Source: JBCDBL01 sp039183635
GTDB taxonomy: Bacteria > Pseudomonadota > Alphaproteobacteria > Caulobacterales > Parvularculaceae
Length of the DNA stretch: 61,833 bases
Direction of reading: 5' to 3'
NCBI GenBank assembly: GCA_039183635.1
Contig: JBCDBL010000005.1
Coordinates: forward strand, 1-61,833
Shown here: one piece after another, positions 1 through 9,482 of the stretch
Layout of the letters: every line of letters starts with the position of its first letter
How positions within the stretch are numbered: the stretch's first letter is position 1
Translations under genes and position numbers: made by a program
The notes under the pieces: generated by a model
Seen by the model: the letters and a program-made list of their open reading frames with translations, nothing else
The model's database searches: none
Told to the model about the DNA's origin: nothing

Positions 1-40
1 GATTAACAGTCAGCTGCTCTACCAACTGAGCTATCGGGGA
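1..40 (-). tRNA. tRNA-Asn (GTT), 5' part only
   Basis: Read on the minus strand, the tRNA begins TCCCCGATAGC, followed by a D-arm (GCTCAGTTGGTAGAGC) and an anticodon loop TGTTAAT that gives anticodon GTT. This matches the first half of bacterial tRNA-Asn. The 3' half lies beyond the left edge of the window, so folding of the acceptor stem cannot be checked. Confidence 0.9.
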
Positions 41-474
41 ATAGCCGCGCTAAGAAGCAAGCCTATAGCAAAGCGACAACGGGAAATCCATCTCTTTTTC
101 GCCAAACCGCTATTTGCAAGATGCTTTACGACCGACCTTATCAAGGATCAACCGACATCACCGCCGCCGCCAGGCATGCGGCTTTTAAAGCGTTTCCAGG
201 CCAAGCGCGGTGCGGCTGGCCGTTCGAAAACGCGCAAAATCAAAGACGTAAAACGCCGTCTCATATCCGGCGCAAGCAACAACGCTATAGATCGCGCTCT
301 TTTGTGCAATCGCCAAAAGAAAACGGGCGCGTCTTGGGGGAAACGCGGCCGCTACTCACTATCGTGGGGTAATGGTGGGGTATCTTCTTGGGAGAAGATG
401 ATTAAACATTGCGCCCAATTTATTAACAAAAGCTTAACAAAATCGACGCAATTCAAAGTATTCGCGTTTTCGGC
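41..474. other. intergenic, no recognised gene
   Basis: About 430 bases lie between the tRNA-Asn 5' end and the 3' end of the ZIP transporter gene. Short open frames are present, but none has a convincing ribosome-binding site or a recognisable protein. The promoter of the minus-strand tRNA should lie at the left end of this stretch. I see no integrase gene or repeated tRNA end here that would mark an island junction. Confidence 0.5.
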
Positions 475-1209
475 TTAATGCCCCGCATGATGCACGCCCG
501 TCGCGAGGACGGCGACGGCGATCCCGGCGAGGAACGTGAACATCGTACGCCGCCCGCTCTCGCCGCCCATATGCGCAGACAAATGGGTCGCGCCAACGTA
601 AATCAAAGCTCCGGCTGCGATCGACAATAATTCGCCTAATCGCTCCACGGCGAGCTCGCGTATCGCAGCGACGGAGAATATCGCCCCTAACGGCGTGGTG
701 AGACTTGCGCCAACAAGCGCCAGTACAAATGAGAGCACGCCGCCAAACCCTGCAGCGCGCAGCAATACGAAGAGTATAACGCTCTCGGCGAACTCATGAA
801 TGATGAGCCCAGCTGAGCTGTAAAGTCCCGTTTCAAGGCCTGCGGAAAAGGAAATCGAATACACGACCCCATCAAGAAAAGAGTGAAAGCCTATTGCGGC
901 AAGGGCGGCGAGGCCGGCGCCAATATCCTGTTCCCCGCCGTTTGCGCCTTTTCCGATCGATCGCAGCACATAAAGGGCGACATAGCCGCCGAGCAGGAAC
1001 AAAGCGCCATCGTGGGACTCTTCAAGACCTTCCGGAGCAAGATGCAGCAGCGCAGCAGAAAGAACGAAACCAGAGGCGAAAGCAGCAAAATGGACGCTGT
1101 AGCGCTCTGCGATTACCCGATTGAACCATACCGCGACCAGCCCCGCGATAGACACCGCAGCAGCAATTAGGCTGGCGATTACAGCCGGATTTTGAAGTAT
1201 GGTCGACAC
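475..1209 (-). CDS. ZIP family divalent metal transporter
   Basis: This is a polytopic membrane protein of about 244 residues with roughly eight hydrophobic segments. The ZIP-family signatures are the metal-binding HSFLDG in the middle and HEFAES in the next membrane helix. A variable charged loop (SIGKGANGGEQD) precedes them. The family moves Zn2+, Fe2+ or other divalent metals into the cytoplasm or out of it; the substrate cannot be told from sequence. The open frame extends to a TTG at 1245 with no Shine-Dalgarno. A GTG at 1209 preceded by a GGGGG run is the better start and leaves the first membrane helix intact. The gene is divergent from the PEPC-like gene and appears monocistronic. Confidence 0.8.
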   Translation of the reverse strand: MSTILQNPAVIASLIAAAVSIAGLVAVWFNRVIAERYSVHFAAFASGFVLSAALLHLAPEGLEESHDGALFLLGGYVALYVLRSIGKGANGGEQDIGAGLAALAAIGFHSFLDGVVYSISFSAGLETGLYSSAGLIIHEFAESVILFVLLRAAGFGGVLSFVLALVGASLTTPLGAIFSVAAIRELAVERLGELLSIAAGALIYVGATHLSAHMGGESGRRTMFTFLAGIAVAVLATGVHHAGH

Positions 1210-1505
1210 AATACGCCCCCAAGCCGTTCCGGAACCGGCGCCCAAGCCAGGTTAGGAACGACACAACTCTTGATATTTTATAACTGGCTTAATCTACAAG
1301 AAAGAGCAACCCGTTCTCAAAATCTCATCGCCGCATCTTTAAGATTACTCTTCAACCGATCTTATATCGTAAGATGGCGAGGTCACTCGCCTTTGAAAGC
1401 CACATCCGCCGCACACCATGACAGGCGTAAAAAACCGAGATAAACCATCGCCAGGATTAAACAGGCAGCTTTCAGCCATCGCGCCCACTTTAAAGGAACC
1501 TCTCT

Positions 1506-4391
1506 ATGCCCTCCGCCACCAGCGCAAAAGCCAAGTTCGACCGATGCGCGCCTGTGGCGACAGCCCTGCACGCAGATTACGCCAGCCGCTTATCAGGATT
1601 GCGCGCGGAACTGAAAAACGCGCCTTACGCCAACCCTGTCGCACAACTCGCCTACCATATTTCAAGCCAAATCGAAGCCGGGCAAACCAGCTGTGCGGAT
1701 TTAGATAGCCTGATCGCCTGCCTCAGCGACGAGACATTCGCCGCCCGCGCGGCCAACATCGGACGATACTTGAATGTCGAGGCGGTTTCCCGCGCAAAAG
1801 ACAGAATTAAGACCATTGTCGACGCCTGCGCCCTGGAAGGCGGCTATAAGGTTTCGTTCGAAGCGTTTGAAAAGCGCTGGCGCCGTATTCGCATCGGCGC
1901 GATTTTCACAGCCCATCCGACGTTTTTGCTAACACAAAAAACCTATACGGACCTTTCTCGCATGGCGGAAGGCAACGCCCCGGAAACACCCCCCTCCTAT
2001 GCGCCGTTGCCTGGCATTACACTGGAAGAAGAACATACCGCCGCAATGACGGCCATAGGACGGGCGAAAGATGCTTTAAGGCATATCTATACGGAAGTTT
2101 TTAGCGCCATTCGAGAATTGTACCCGGAAGACTGGCGGCGTTTCTCAGGCTTTAGCTTCCATGTTGGCACCTGGGTCGGTTACGATCTTGACGGGCGGTC
2201 GGACGTTGACTGGACGCACTCTTTAAAATTTCGCCTCAAAGAAAAACAACTCCAATTACAGCGTTACCAAGCACATGCCAGCGAGATCGCGGGCCTGCTG
2301 AACGAAGAGCATCCTTTGCGCCCCTTGCTGCAAAACATGCAGAATGCCTTCCACGCTGCGGAGACGTTGACGGCTAAACAAATCGCCGCAGCGCCCGCAG
2401 CAGGTGCTGACGCCTCTGCTTTGTCGAATTTCGCCAACGCTATGACCGGCAAGGAAGAGGGCAGACTTATCAGTGTGCGTGGCTTTGCAGCGGAATTGGA
2501 AGAGGCTCTCCTCACCCTGGAAGCCGATGATCCTGCTGCGACGCCAATCGCCTTGCTGAAAGCGGAAATGGACTCATGCCGGCTGGGCGCGGCGGAAGTG
2601 CATTTCCGATTGAACGCCACACAGCTCAACAACGCTGTTCGCCGGGAATTCACGTTGGAGCAAGACTTATCCAAAGCGAATAGACGGATCGCAGCGCGCA
2701 TTGCAGATAAAGTCAAAGCCGCAACGCCAAAAGCTGTAAATTTCGCCAGCCTCGACGTGGAGCGGGCGACCGCGATACGTCAGTTTCTACTGATGTCGCA
2801 AATCGTAAAGCATGTCGACGCTGATAGCCCTATCCGTATGCTGATTGCTGAATGCGAAAGCCCTTTACCGCCGCTGATCGCGGCCTATTTCGCAAAAACC
2901 TTTAACGTATCAGCCAATATCGACATCTCCCCACTGTTCGAAACCCCCTCGGCCCTAGAACATGGCGACCGGATCATTGAAAGCCTTTTGTCAATTGAGG
3001 AATATCGCGATCTCATCGCCAGGCGCGGACGGCTTTGTATCCAGACAGGTTTTTCAGATGCCGGACGATTTTTAGGTCAAATTCCGGCCACCCTCGCCAT
3101 AGAACGGCTGCAAGGCAAACTCGCAGGCTTGATAGAAGCGTCGGGACTTGCCGATATTGACGCCCTCGTGTTCGATACACATGGCGAATCGATGGGCCGC
3201 GGCGCCCATCCGCGCAGCCTCGCCGACAGAGTAGACTATGCTATGTCGCCCTGGGCGCGCCGGGCGTTTACAAACCGCAACATCAACCTCATACATGAGA
3301 TGAGCTTTCAAGGCGGCGACGGTTATGTGCTTTTCGGAACCGAGACCATAAGCCTGTCGACGGCGCTTGGCTTAATTGAAGCCCATGGCGCCGACACCGC
3401 CGCAGCTGAGAACGATCCCTTTTATAAGAATACCGATATCAGCCTGGACCTGTTCAACCGTATTCGATCCTACCAGGAGCATTTACTGGAAACGCCGCAG
3501 TATCACCGTAGTTTAACAGCTTTCGGTTTATCGCTTCTCCCAAAAACAGGGTCGCGCAAGTCGCGTCGACAGTCTGAAATCGGCGGAGATCATGGTCCGG
3601 CGCTGCGGAAAATTCGCGCCATACCCCATAATGCGATTTTGCAGCAGCTCGGCTACCTTGTGAATGTCGCCGCCGGTCTCGGCTCAGCAGCGCAGGAGGA
3701 TTTTGAAGCGATCTCGGAACTCATGCGGCGATCCGACCGCATGGGACGACTGGGAGCGATGGTCGCCCATGCCCGAGGGCTCAGCTCGATTAAAACGTTT
3801 GGCGCTTACGCAACGCTTTATGACGCTGCATTTTGGGCGACGCGACCGGCGGGCGCAGAGGCGGCCAACCTTTTCGAACCATGCTTCTATCTGGCGCGTT
3901 TGCTGGGAGACGACGAGCAACATATCGCTATGGTTCGTCTTGCCGCACATTTGAGGATTGACGAGCTTCAACTTCAATACCTGCTGAACGCAGAAGATGA
4001 CAGCCGCCCGATTGCAGATGCCGCGGCGCCGGAAAGGTTGACTATAGACATTCTGCATGCAGTGCGTATCGCACTGATACAGCACATCTTCCTTTTGGCG
4101 GCGCAAATTCCTCCATTTTCCCCTCGCAATGATGTTTCCCGCGAGGACATCATGGATTTGATTTTTGCTCTGCGTCTTGATGAGGCGCTGGAGCTGTTGC
4201 AACGCGCCTACCCCATCGACGCCCCCGCTATGGACGATTACGATGTCGCCGAAACAGCGGATTATCCAGCTGGCCGAGCTGCGGGGTATGCAGAAATTAA
4301 CACGCGGCTGATTACACCGCTTCGAGAGACGTCAGCCTTATTGCGCCATATCACAGCCGGAATCGCATTCGCCTTTGGCGCTATTGGCTAG
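1506..4391 (+). CDS. phosphoenolpyruvate carboxylase-like protein (divergent)
   Basis: The 961-residue protein has the length and motif order of PEP carboxylase, which forms oxaloacetate from PEP and bicarbonate. FTAHPT (His about residue 137) matches the catalytic TAHPTE. WVGYDLDG matches the W-x-G-x-D-x-DG motif, and HEMSFQGGDGY lies further on. Two catalytic loops are altered. The usual GYSDSAKDAG is GFSDAGRFLG, replacing the catalytic Lys by Arg. The HGRGGS/T-I-GRGG loop is DTHGESMGRGA, so its first His and Arg are missing while the second Arg is kept. It may be a PEPC homologue with altered or lost carboxylase activity. The ATG has AAAGGA upstream. No neighbour suggests a pathway. Confidence 0.75.
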   Translation: MPSATSAKAKFDRCAPVATALHADYASRLSGLRAELKNAPYANPVAQLAYHISSQIEAGQTSCADLDSLIACLSDETFAARAANIGRYLNVEAVSRAKDRIKTIVDACALEGGYKVSFEAFEKRWRRIRIGAIFTAHPTFLLTQKTYTDLSRMAEGNAPETPPSYAPLPGITLEEEHTAAMTAIGRAKDALRHIYTEVFSAIRELYPEDWRRFSGFSFHVGTWVGYDLDGRSDVDWTHSLKFRLKEKQLQLQRYQAHASEIAGLLNEEHPLRPLLQNMQNAFHAAETLTAKQIAAAPAAGADASALSNFANAMTGKEEGRLISVRGFAAELEEALLTLEADDPAATPIALLKAEMDSCRLGAAEVHFRLNATQLNNAVRREFTLEQDLSKANRRIAARIADKVKAATPKAVNFASLDVERATAIRQFLLMSQIVKHVDADSPIRMLIAECESPLPPLIAAYFAKTFNVSANIDISPLFETPSALEHGDRIIESLLSIEEYRDLIARRGRLCIQTGFSDAGRFLGQIPATLAIERLQGKLAGLIEASGLADIDALVFDTHGESMGRGAHPRSLADRVDYAMSPWARRAFTNRNINLIHEMSFQGGDGYVLFGTETISLSTALGLIEAHGADTAAAENDPFYKNTDISLDLFNRIRSYQEHLLETPQYHRSLTAFGLSLLPKTGSRKSRRQSEIGGDHGPALRKIRAIPHNAILQQLGYLVNVAAGLGSAAQEDFEAISELMRRSDRMGRLGAMVAHARGLSSIKTFGAYATLYDAAFWATRPAGAEAANLFEPCFYLARLLGDDEQHIAMVRLAAHLRIDELQLQYLLNAEDDSRPIADAAAPERLTIDILHAVRIALIQHIFLLAAQIPPFSPRNDVSREDIMDLIFALRLDEALELLQRAYPIDAPAMDDYDVAETADYPAGRAAGYAEINTRLITPLRETSALLRHITAGIAFAFGAIG

Positions 4392-4529
4392 GGCGTGCCG
4401 CGCCTTTCGCGATTGGATTACGCTTCTACTCTCTATGGTTGCGGGCAAGGTCTCCAGCAACCTGAAGATCAGTCATGGCATCGCAGATGAAGGCGTATCT
4501 GCCGCTATCTTGTCAAAAAGCAAACCGCT

Positions 4530-4638
4530 AGAGCACGTCTCATTTAATCGGATTCACACGGGCGTGCTCTCGGTCTTTGTTTTGACGGTCGAACACTTGT
4601 TCGACCTTTTGCGCAAAAACCTATATCCGCTTTTGCGC
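4530..4638. repeat. REP-like palindromic intergenic element
   Basis: Three consecutive inverted repeats are visible. AGAGCACG (4530-4537) pairs with CGTGCTCT (4563-4570) across a loop containing TTTAATCGGATTCAC. GGTCGAAC-ACTT-GTTCGACC (4587-4606) is a perfect 8-bp hairpin followed by TTTT. GCGCAAAA and TTTTGCGC then flank about 12 bases. The arrangement resembles the dispersed palindromic elements common between genes in Alphaproteobacteria. No second copy is visible in this window. Confidence 0.5.
4587..4610 (+). terminator. possible rho-independent terminator of the PEPC-like gene
   Basis: A perfect 8-bp stem with a 4-base loop (GGTCGAAC/GTTCGACC) is followed directly by TTTT on the plus strand, about 200 bases after the PEPC-like stop codon. 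It lies inside the palindromic element, so it may be part of that repeat rather than a dedicated terminator. The T-run is short. Confidence 0.4.
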
Positions 4639-4937
4639 CACATGCTTTAAATCCGATTCCTCATGATACAAATCGCTATGTCATGTGCGACATCGTCGAG
4701 ATATTCTTCTGCAGAGTGAAGGATATGCGCCGCATGTTATGCGCTTTGAAAAACTTGCGTGAAATTTCACATACATGGTACGTCTATTCGCAGTCAGATG
4801 CTGGACCAATTGAGGTTGGACTCAAGCTAGTCTGTGAAAATAGGAAAGTGAGTTCTTTTAACAGATAAGGATTTTGGCTGAGAACCCCATTCATTTTGTG
4901 ATTGTACAATTCAAGCCAGTGTCTTGAGATGGTAACC

Positions 4938-6377
4938 ATGAAATACAGACTTTCCGTCCTTGTGTTCTTTTCTTTCGCTGTAACAAGCCTTGTCAGCGCG
5001 TTGGCCATTGCAGCAGCCTTGTCTTTAAATCTTAATCGCGGCTTTAGCGATTATGTTCTAGCTTATGAGGAAGACCAGCTTGCTGCTTTGGTCAAAAGGG
5101 TGGAGCAGCGCGCGGCAACGCTTCCTCCAGACGAAGCGACACTGGCGAACCTTTTTGCAGACCGAATTGCCGGGCAAAAAAAACGGCTTCGGCGTCGAAA
5201 CGCCAATCACAATTCGCTATGGAATTATGACCATACGCATAGGCCCCCGGAGAGCATTCGTCTTCGGCTTAGCGCTTTTGATGAAAACGGTAAAAAGCTT
5301 TTCGGTCCGTCGCCGCCGCCGCCGCCGTCACAACCCCAAGCGCCTTTGGAGCCTGGCATCCCCGCGAAGGATGTATTTGTCAATGGGCGTAAGATCGGCT
5401 CGTTATCGGTGTTGCCGCGCGGGGAAACGCCGAATGGCATGAACGTCAGGTTTTTAGAAAACCAGTACCGCACCGGCGCGCTTATTATTCTGGTGCTGTT
5501 GCTTCTGAGTTTAGTCCCGGCATGGTTTGCGGCCAGAAACGCGGATCGGATCGTGCGCGGCGTCAAAGACGCGACCGGCGATATCGTCAGCGGCGGGTAT
5601 CGAAAAAGAGCGCCGGATAGCTCGGTCAAAGAAGTTTCGGAGATCACAGATAATATCAACTTACTGGCGGAAGAGTTGCAACGTCTTGCAGATTTGCGTC
5701 GCAAGTGGCTGGCGGAGACGTCTCACGAATTGCGTACGCCACTGGCCGCAATGACGGCGGAGGTAGACGCGCTCGCCGATGGTGTTCGTCCCTACAGCCC
5801 TGACGCAATTTCTTCTCTGCAGGAGGAGGCTGGCAGTCTTGGCCGTCTGGTCAACGATTTGCATTTTCTAGCGGTCGCCGACCTTTCTGCGCCGAGCTAC
5901 AATTTCATGATGCTTGATCCTGTCGCATTATGTCGCGATATGGTCGACCGTTTTAAGCTCCAGGCGGACAATGCGGAGTTAGGGCTTGAGCTTGACGTTC
6001 AGATACAAAGCTCGTTGGCGGTAAAATGGGACAAAGGCCGCATCGAGCAGGTCTTGTCAAACATTCTCACCAACAGTATTCGTTATACTGACGCTCCCGG
6101 GAAAGTTCTTGTTTCCATGCAGGAAACATCATCCTCCATCATATTGACCTTTGAAGACACGCCGCCCGGCGTCGGGTCTGACGATCTTCAACACCTCTTT
6201 GAGCCGCTTTTCAGGGGGGATGCGACCCGTGATCGTGCGACGGGTGGTACCGGGCTTGGTCTGTCGGTCACGCAAACGATTGTTCAAATGCACGGCGGAA
6301 CTATTGACGCTTCCCCCTCAGACCTTGGCGGCCTTCGTATAATTGTGGCCTTGCCGAAAAGGCCCGATCAAGCATGA
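4938..6377 (+). CDS. baeS: sensor histidine kinase, BaeS-like
   Basis: Membrane-bound kinase of a two-component system. From the ATG at 4938 the protein is 479 residues. It has an N-terminal transmembrane helix (LVFFSFAVTSLVSALAIAAA) and a periplasmic part with a Pro run (PSPPPPPSQP). A second helix (ALIILVLLLLSLVPAWFAA) leads into a HAMP linker. The H-box is AETSHELRTPL (His about residue 263), the N-box is SNILTNSIRYTD, and the G-boxes include GGTGLGLSVTQTIV. The frame continues upstream to an ATG at 4929 and a TTG at 4902. The stop overlaps the response-regulator start by 4 bases (ATGA), so the two are translationally coupled. BaeS is an envelope-stress sensor in enterobacteria; the signal here is unknown. 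Confidence 0.85.
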   Translation: MKYRLSVLVFFSFAVTSLVSALAIAAALSLNLNRGFSDYVLAYEEDQLAALVKRVEQRAATLPPDEATLANLFADRIAGQKKRLRRRNANHNSLWNYDHTHRPPESIRLRLSAFDENGKKLFGPSPPPPPSQPQAPLEPGIPAKDVFVNGRKIGSLSVLPRGETPNGMNVRFLENQYRTGALIILVLLLLSLVPAWFAARNADRIVRGVKDATGDIVSGGYRKRAPDSSVKEVSEITDNINLLAEELQRLADLRRKWLAETSHELRTPLAAMTAEVDALADGVRPYSPDAISSLQEEAGSLGRLVNDLHFLAVADLSAPSYNFMMLDPVALCRDMVDRFKLQADNAELGLELDVQIQSSLAVKWDKGRIEQVLSNILTNSIRYTDAPGKVLVSMQETSSSIILTFEDTPPGVGSDDLQHLFEPLFRGDATRDRATGGTGLGLSVTQTIVQMHGGTIDASPSDLGGLRIIVALPKRPDQA

Positions 6378-7066
6378 GTGAACAGGTCAGCAAGCGAACC
6401 GTATTCATTGTCGAAGATGATGCTAAAATTGCGGGCGTCTTGCGCGATTACCTCAAGGCTGAAGGCCATCAGCCGCGCCTTTTTTCCAGAGGGTCCGGTG
6501 TTGTTGAAGCCGTCCGTGACGATCCGCCTGCTGCGATTATCCTGGACCTGAGGCTGCCTGACCGGGATGGCATGTCCATCTGCAAGGCTTTGCGTAAGTT
6601 CAGCCCTGTGCCAATTCTTATGCTTACGGCGCAGGTGGAGGAGAGAGACCGGTTGGCCGGCCTTAATGGCGGTGCTGACGATTACGTTTGTAAGCCTTTT
6701 AGTGCGGGTGAAGTCATGGCCCGCGTCAACGCGATGATACGCCGTGCAGAGGGAAAGCTTACGGCTGATCAAGCGGTGAACCGGCCATACGCTGTCGACC
6801 CGTTAAAGCAACGCGTTGCATGGCAAGGCGAATGGCTGCCTTTATCGCCTGCGGAGTATGTAATCGCCAGCGCCATGATGAACCAGCCAGGTCGGGTTTT
6901 CAGCCGTGATCAACTGCTGGACCGGCTTGGCGAACGTTCTGATCTAAGCTCGGATCGCGCTATTGACAGCCATATGAAGAATATTCGAAAAAAAGTCGCA
7001 GCTATTGATGAAACAGTACGATGTTTTGCATCCGTATACGGTGTCGGTTATCGTTTCGAGCCCTGA
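6374..7066 (+). CDS. baeR: OmpR/PhoB-family response regulator, BaeR-like
   Basis: DNA-binding partner of the kinase just upstream. It is 230 residues. The N-terminal receiver domain has the acidic pocket (VEDD), the phosphorylation site Asp58 in IILDLRLPDRDG, the Thr in LMLTAQ and the Lys in DDYVCKPFS. The C-terminal winged helix has the BaeR-type pattern (LSPAEYVI, GRVFSRDQLLDRL, DRAIDSHMKNIRKK, VYGVGYRFEP). The start overlaps the kinase stop (ATGA). A hairpin directly after the stop separates it from the convergent receptor gene. Its targets cannot be identified from the window. Confidence 0.88.
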   Translation: MSEQVSKRTVFIVEDDAKIAGVLRDYLKAEGHQPRLFSRGSGVVEAVRDDPPAAIILDLRLPDRDGMSICKALRKFSPVPILMLTAQVEERDRLAGLNGGADDYVCKPFSAGEVMARVNAMIRRAEGKLTADQAVNRPYAVDPLKQRVAWQGEWLPLSPAEYVIASAMMNQPGRVFSRDQLLDRLGERSDLSSDRAIDSHMKNIRKKVAAIDETVRCFASVYGVGYRFEP

Positions 7067-7080
7067 CAGCCTTTCAGGGC
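7060..7080. terminator. hairpin between convergent genes
   Basis: A perfect 7-bp stem GCCCTGA/TCAGGGC with a 7-base loop overlaps the stop codon of the response regulator and lies 5 bases from the stop of the TonB-dependent receptor on the other strand. There is no clear T-run on either strand, so it may be only a weak or bidirectional termination structure. Confidence 0.35.
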
Positions 7081-7085
7081 ATTCA

Positions 7086-9467
7086 TCACAGTCTTTTCGT
7101 GATTGAGAACGAAATAAAACGTCCCAAAGGCTCGGCGTTCGTGCTGTCATAGGATGCTGGAGCAAAGCCGGGACCGTTCTCGGCGTCATTCTCGATAGCG
7201 GGCGGGTCTTGATCGAACAGATTGAGAATGGATAAAGCAAAGCGCGTGTTATTCAATATGGGGATGCCGCCTTTATCGCGGAAACTGTATCCAACATTGA
7301 GGTCCATTGTGGTCCAGGCGTCGATTCTCGCCCCAGGTCCGGTGTCGGGATCGTTATAACTATCCGTATAGTTTACAAAAGACGATACGCGCCATCCGTT
7401 GTTCGCCCAGCCGATGCTGGCGCGCATACGCAGGTCTACTGGGTCAAAGGGACGGTTGAATGTCTCAACGACTGGCGCCGTCGGGAACGCCTGCCTGGTA
7501 AAATCAATAATATAGTTGGCGTTGACAGACGCGTTAAACGCGCCGAAGCCTGTGTCGATATTGTAGCTGACGTTCATATCGATCCCTTCCGTCTTGGTGG
7601 AAGAAAGATTCCGTGTCCGGCGGTCTAGGATAAAGTCGAGATTTGATAAATCGACGCCACTTCTGACTAAGACTTCGCCGCCGTTTGACAACAAGGTGTT
7701 CGTGACGGATTGAACGTCTTCCAATGATGGATCGAGTGTGACAATTTCTGTTGGAAAGGCGTCGAGGAAGATAGCGAGTTGTCTATCACCTCTTAGACCG
7801 CGTGGTCGCGGCACAGATCCGATCCGGTCCTCGAAGTCAATATTGTAATAGGTGGAGGAAATGGCCGCCTGTCCGCGCTTGAGTTTAAAATCATAGTCGA
7901 ACCCAGCGGTGAACGCTTTTGAGTTCTCGGCTGTCAAATCTGGAACAGATCCGCGGCTGATCACAAGATAAGGGATATCTCTGACCGCAGGGTTGGCGGG
8001 ATTGTCCGCAAAATCAGCAATCGCTGTTGCTTGCGTGTCCGCTGCGACGCCTAAGTCCGGCGGATTGAAAGATTGGCTGTAAGACCCCCGCAAGTTCAAC
8101 CCGGAGAAAGGCGACCAAAGGAGGCCGACTTTGGGATTGGTCGAACTCCCGAAATCGCTGTAGTCGTCATGGCGTGCTGATACATTGAGTTCGAGCCGTT
8201 CAATGCCGGGCAAACTATTTTGTGTGCTGACAACTGGGAGGAACAGCTCCCCAAAGACTGCCCATACTTGGCGGTCGCCATCGAGGACGGGGGCGCCTGC
8301 TTCAAACCGTTCGAAGGTTTCATCGCGATATGCCGCCCCGACCGCCAGTTTTATGGGGCCGCCCGTGAGCTCGAAGAGCGACCCGTCGGCCATGATATCG
8401 ACCGAGGTTTGGGATGCTTCTGTCTCGGGCTGGCGCGTTTCGTCCACCACGTTCGATCCGATAAAGCTGCTTTCGTTGAAAGCGGACGTATTAATTTCGC
8501 TATAGTCGCCACCCAGCACAATACGCCAGTCTGCAAAGGCGTCATATTCCAGGCTTGAAGAAACCAGGACTTGTTCCGTATTTGATGTTCTCACCCGAAG
8601 AACGCCATCATTATTATTGGCGCTGAAGCTGTCTCGGTCAGCGTAAAAACCGTTCGCCCTCAGTCTTATTTTATCTGTGAGCGATTGAGACAAAACGCCG
8701 ATTACGCTGTGACGCTGCTTTTCCGGTAATAGCGTTTCTGACGGAAACGCCTCGCGGGCGAACGTCTTATCGCTCGCAAGAAGCGCGTCCTGGTCAAAAA
8801 ACTCATACGAGACTAAAGCATTTCCCGAGCCCCAGTTCGTCCCAAGCGTTTGCGACGCTCTAACTTGATCAAAGTCGCCCTCTGTAACGAGGCCGTAATT
8901 GACGCGGGTTTCCGCGCCTTCAAAATCATCACGCATAACGAAATTGACAACCCCTGATACGGCGTCGCCGCCATAGATCGAGGACGCGCCATCCGTCAGC
9001 GCTTCAATGCGCGCAATTGCCGTCAGGGGGATTGCGGATATGTCCGTAAAGCCGCCAGTGAAACCGGCAGGCGCCAATCTGCGGCCGTTTAATAAGGTCA
9101 GCGTTGCGCCCGCGCCAAGGCCGCGCAGGTTTACACTGCCGGCGTTTGTCGTATTGCTTCTGCTTTCCAGGTCGACCGGGACGCCGCGCGCAGATGCGCT
9201 GCTGACGCCACCGGCGAAAACCTGGGGAATAGAGCGCATAAACTGCTCTGTACTCAGAAAACCGGACTTTTCAATCTCTTCGTCGTCGAATACGAATGTT
9301 GGCGAGCTGTCTAACGCTATCCCACGGATATTGGTGCCGGTGACGACGATTTGATCAATGTCTTTTTCGGAAGAATTAAAGTGATTGGAGCCCTGCTCAG
9401 GCGCGGCACGCACCTGAGGCCCGCTGAACATCGACGCCAATAATATGAAATGAACTATCCGTCTCAA
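7086..9467 (-). CDS. TonB-dependent outer-membrane receptor
   Basis: Outer-membrane beta-barrel receptor, about 793 residues, importing an unknown ligand with energy from TonB. The N-terminus is a signal peptide (RRIVHFILLASMF, cleavage near VRAAP). A plug domain follows, with VVTGTNIRG, RSIPQVFAGG, NLRGLGAGATLTLLNGRR and the segment ALTDGASSIYGGDAVSGVVN. The remainder is barrel strands with the usual alternating pattern, including a LRGSYSQSFNPPDLG motif. The barrel ends ISFSITKRL. The frame opens at a TTG at 9482. A TTG at 9467 has GGAG at good spacing and puts the signal peptide at the extreme N-terminus. It lies downstream of the AraC-family gene on the same strand and could be its target. 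Confidence 0.88.
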   Translation of the reverse strand: MRRIVHFILLASMFSGPQVRAAPEQGSNHFNSSEKDIDQIVVTGTNIRGIALDSSPTFVFDDEEIEKSGFLSTEQFMRSIPQVFAGGVSSASARGVPVDLESRSNTTNAGSVNLRGLGAGATLTLLNGRRLAPAGFTGGFTDISAIPLTAIARIEALTDGASSIYGGDAVSGVVNFVMRDDFEGAETRVNYGLVTEGDFDQVRASQTLGTNWGSGNALVSYEFFDQDALLASDKTFAREAFPSETLLPEKQRHSVIGVLSQSLTDKIRLRANGFYADRDSFSANNNDGVLRVRTSNTEQVLVSSSLEYDAFADWRIVLGGDYSEINTSAFNESSFIGSNVVDETRQPETEASQTSVDIMADGSLFELTGGPIKLAVGAAYRDETFERFEAGAPVLDGDRQVWAVFGELFLPVVSTQNSLPGIERLELNVSARHDDYSDFGSSTNPKVGLLWSPFSGLNLRGSYSQSFNPPDLGVAADTQATAIADFADNPANPAVRDIPYLVISRGSVPDLTAENSKAFTAGFDYDFKLKRGQAAISSTYYNIDFEDRIGSVPRPRGLRGDRQLAIFLDAFPTEIVTLDPSLEDVQSVTNTLLSNGGEVLVRSGVDLSNLDFILDRRTRNLSSTKTEGIDMNVSYNIDTGFGAFNASVNANYIIDFTRQAFPTAPVVETFNRPFDPVDLRMRASIGWANNGWRVSSFVNYTDSYNDPDTGPGARIDAWTTMDLNVGYSFRDKGGIPILNNTRFALSILNLFDQDPPAIENDAENGPGFAPASYDSTNAEPLGRFISFSITKRL

Positions 9468-9482
9468 TGCACCATTCTCCAA

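Larger units (their letters stand above)
4392..4937. other. intergenic region with palindromic repeat
   Basis: About 540 bases lie between the PEPC-like gene and the histidine kinase. The middle (4530-4650) is a cluster of inverted repeats, listed separately. The right part, nearer the kinase, should carry the promoter of the two-component operon, but I cannot assign a -35/-10 pair with confidence. Short frames here have no recognisable product. Confidence 0.5.

Noticed and set aside
176..478. 100-codon basic frame next to the tRNA-Asn, considered as an integrase remnant
   Set aside because: The translation has no tyrosine-recombinase motif and no good start signal, and it runs antisense into the end of the ZIP gene.
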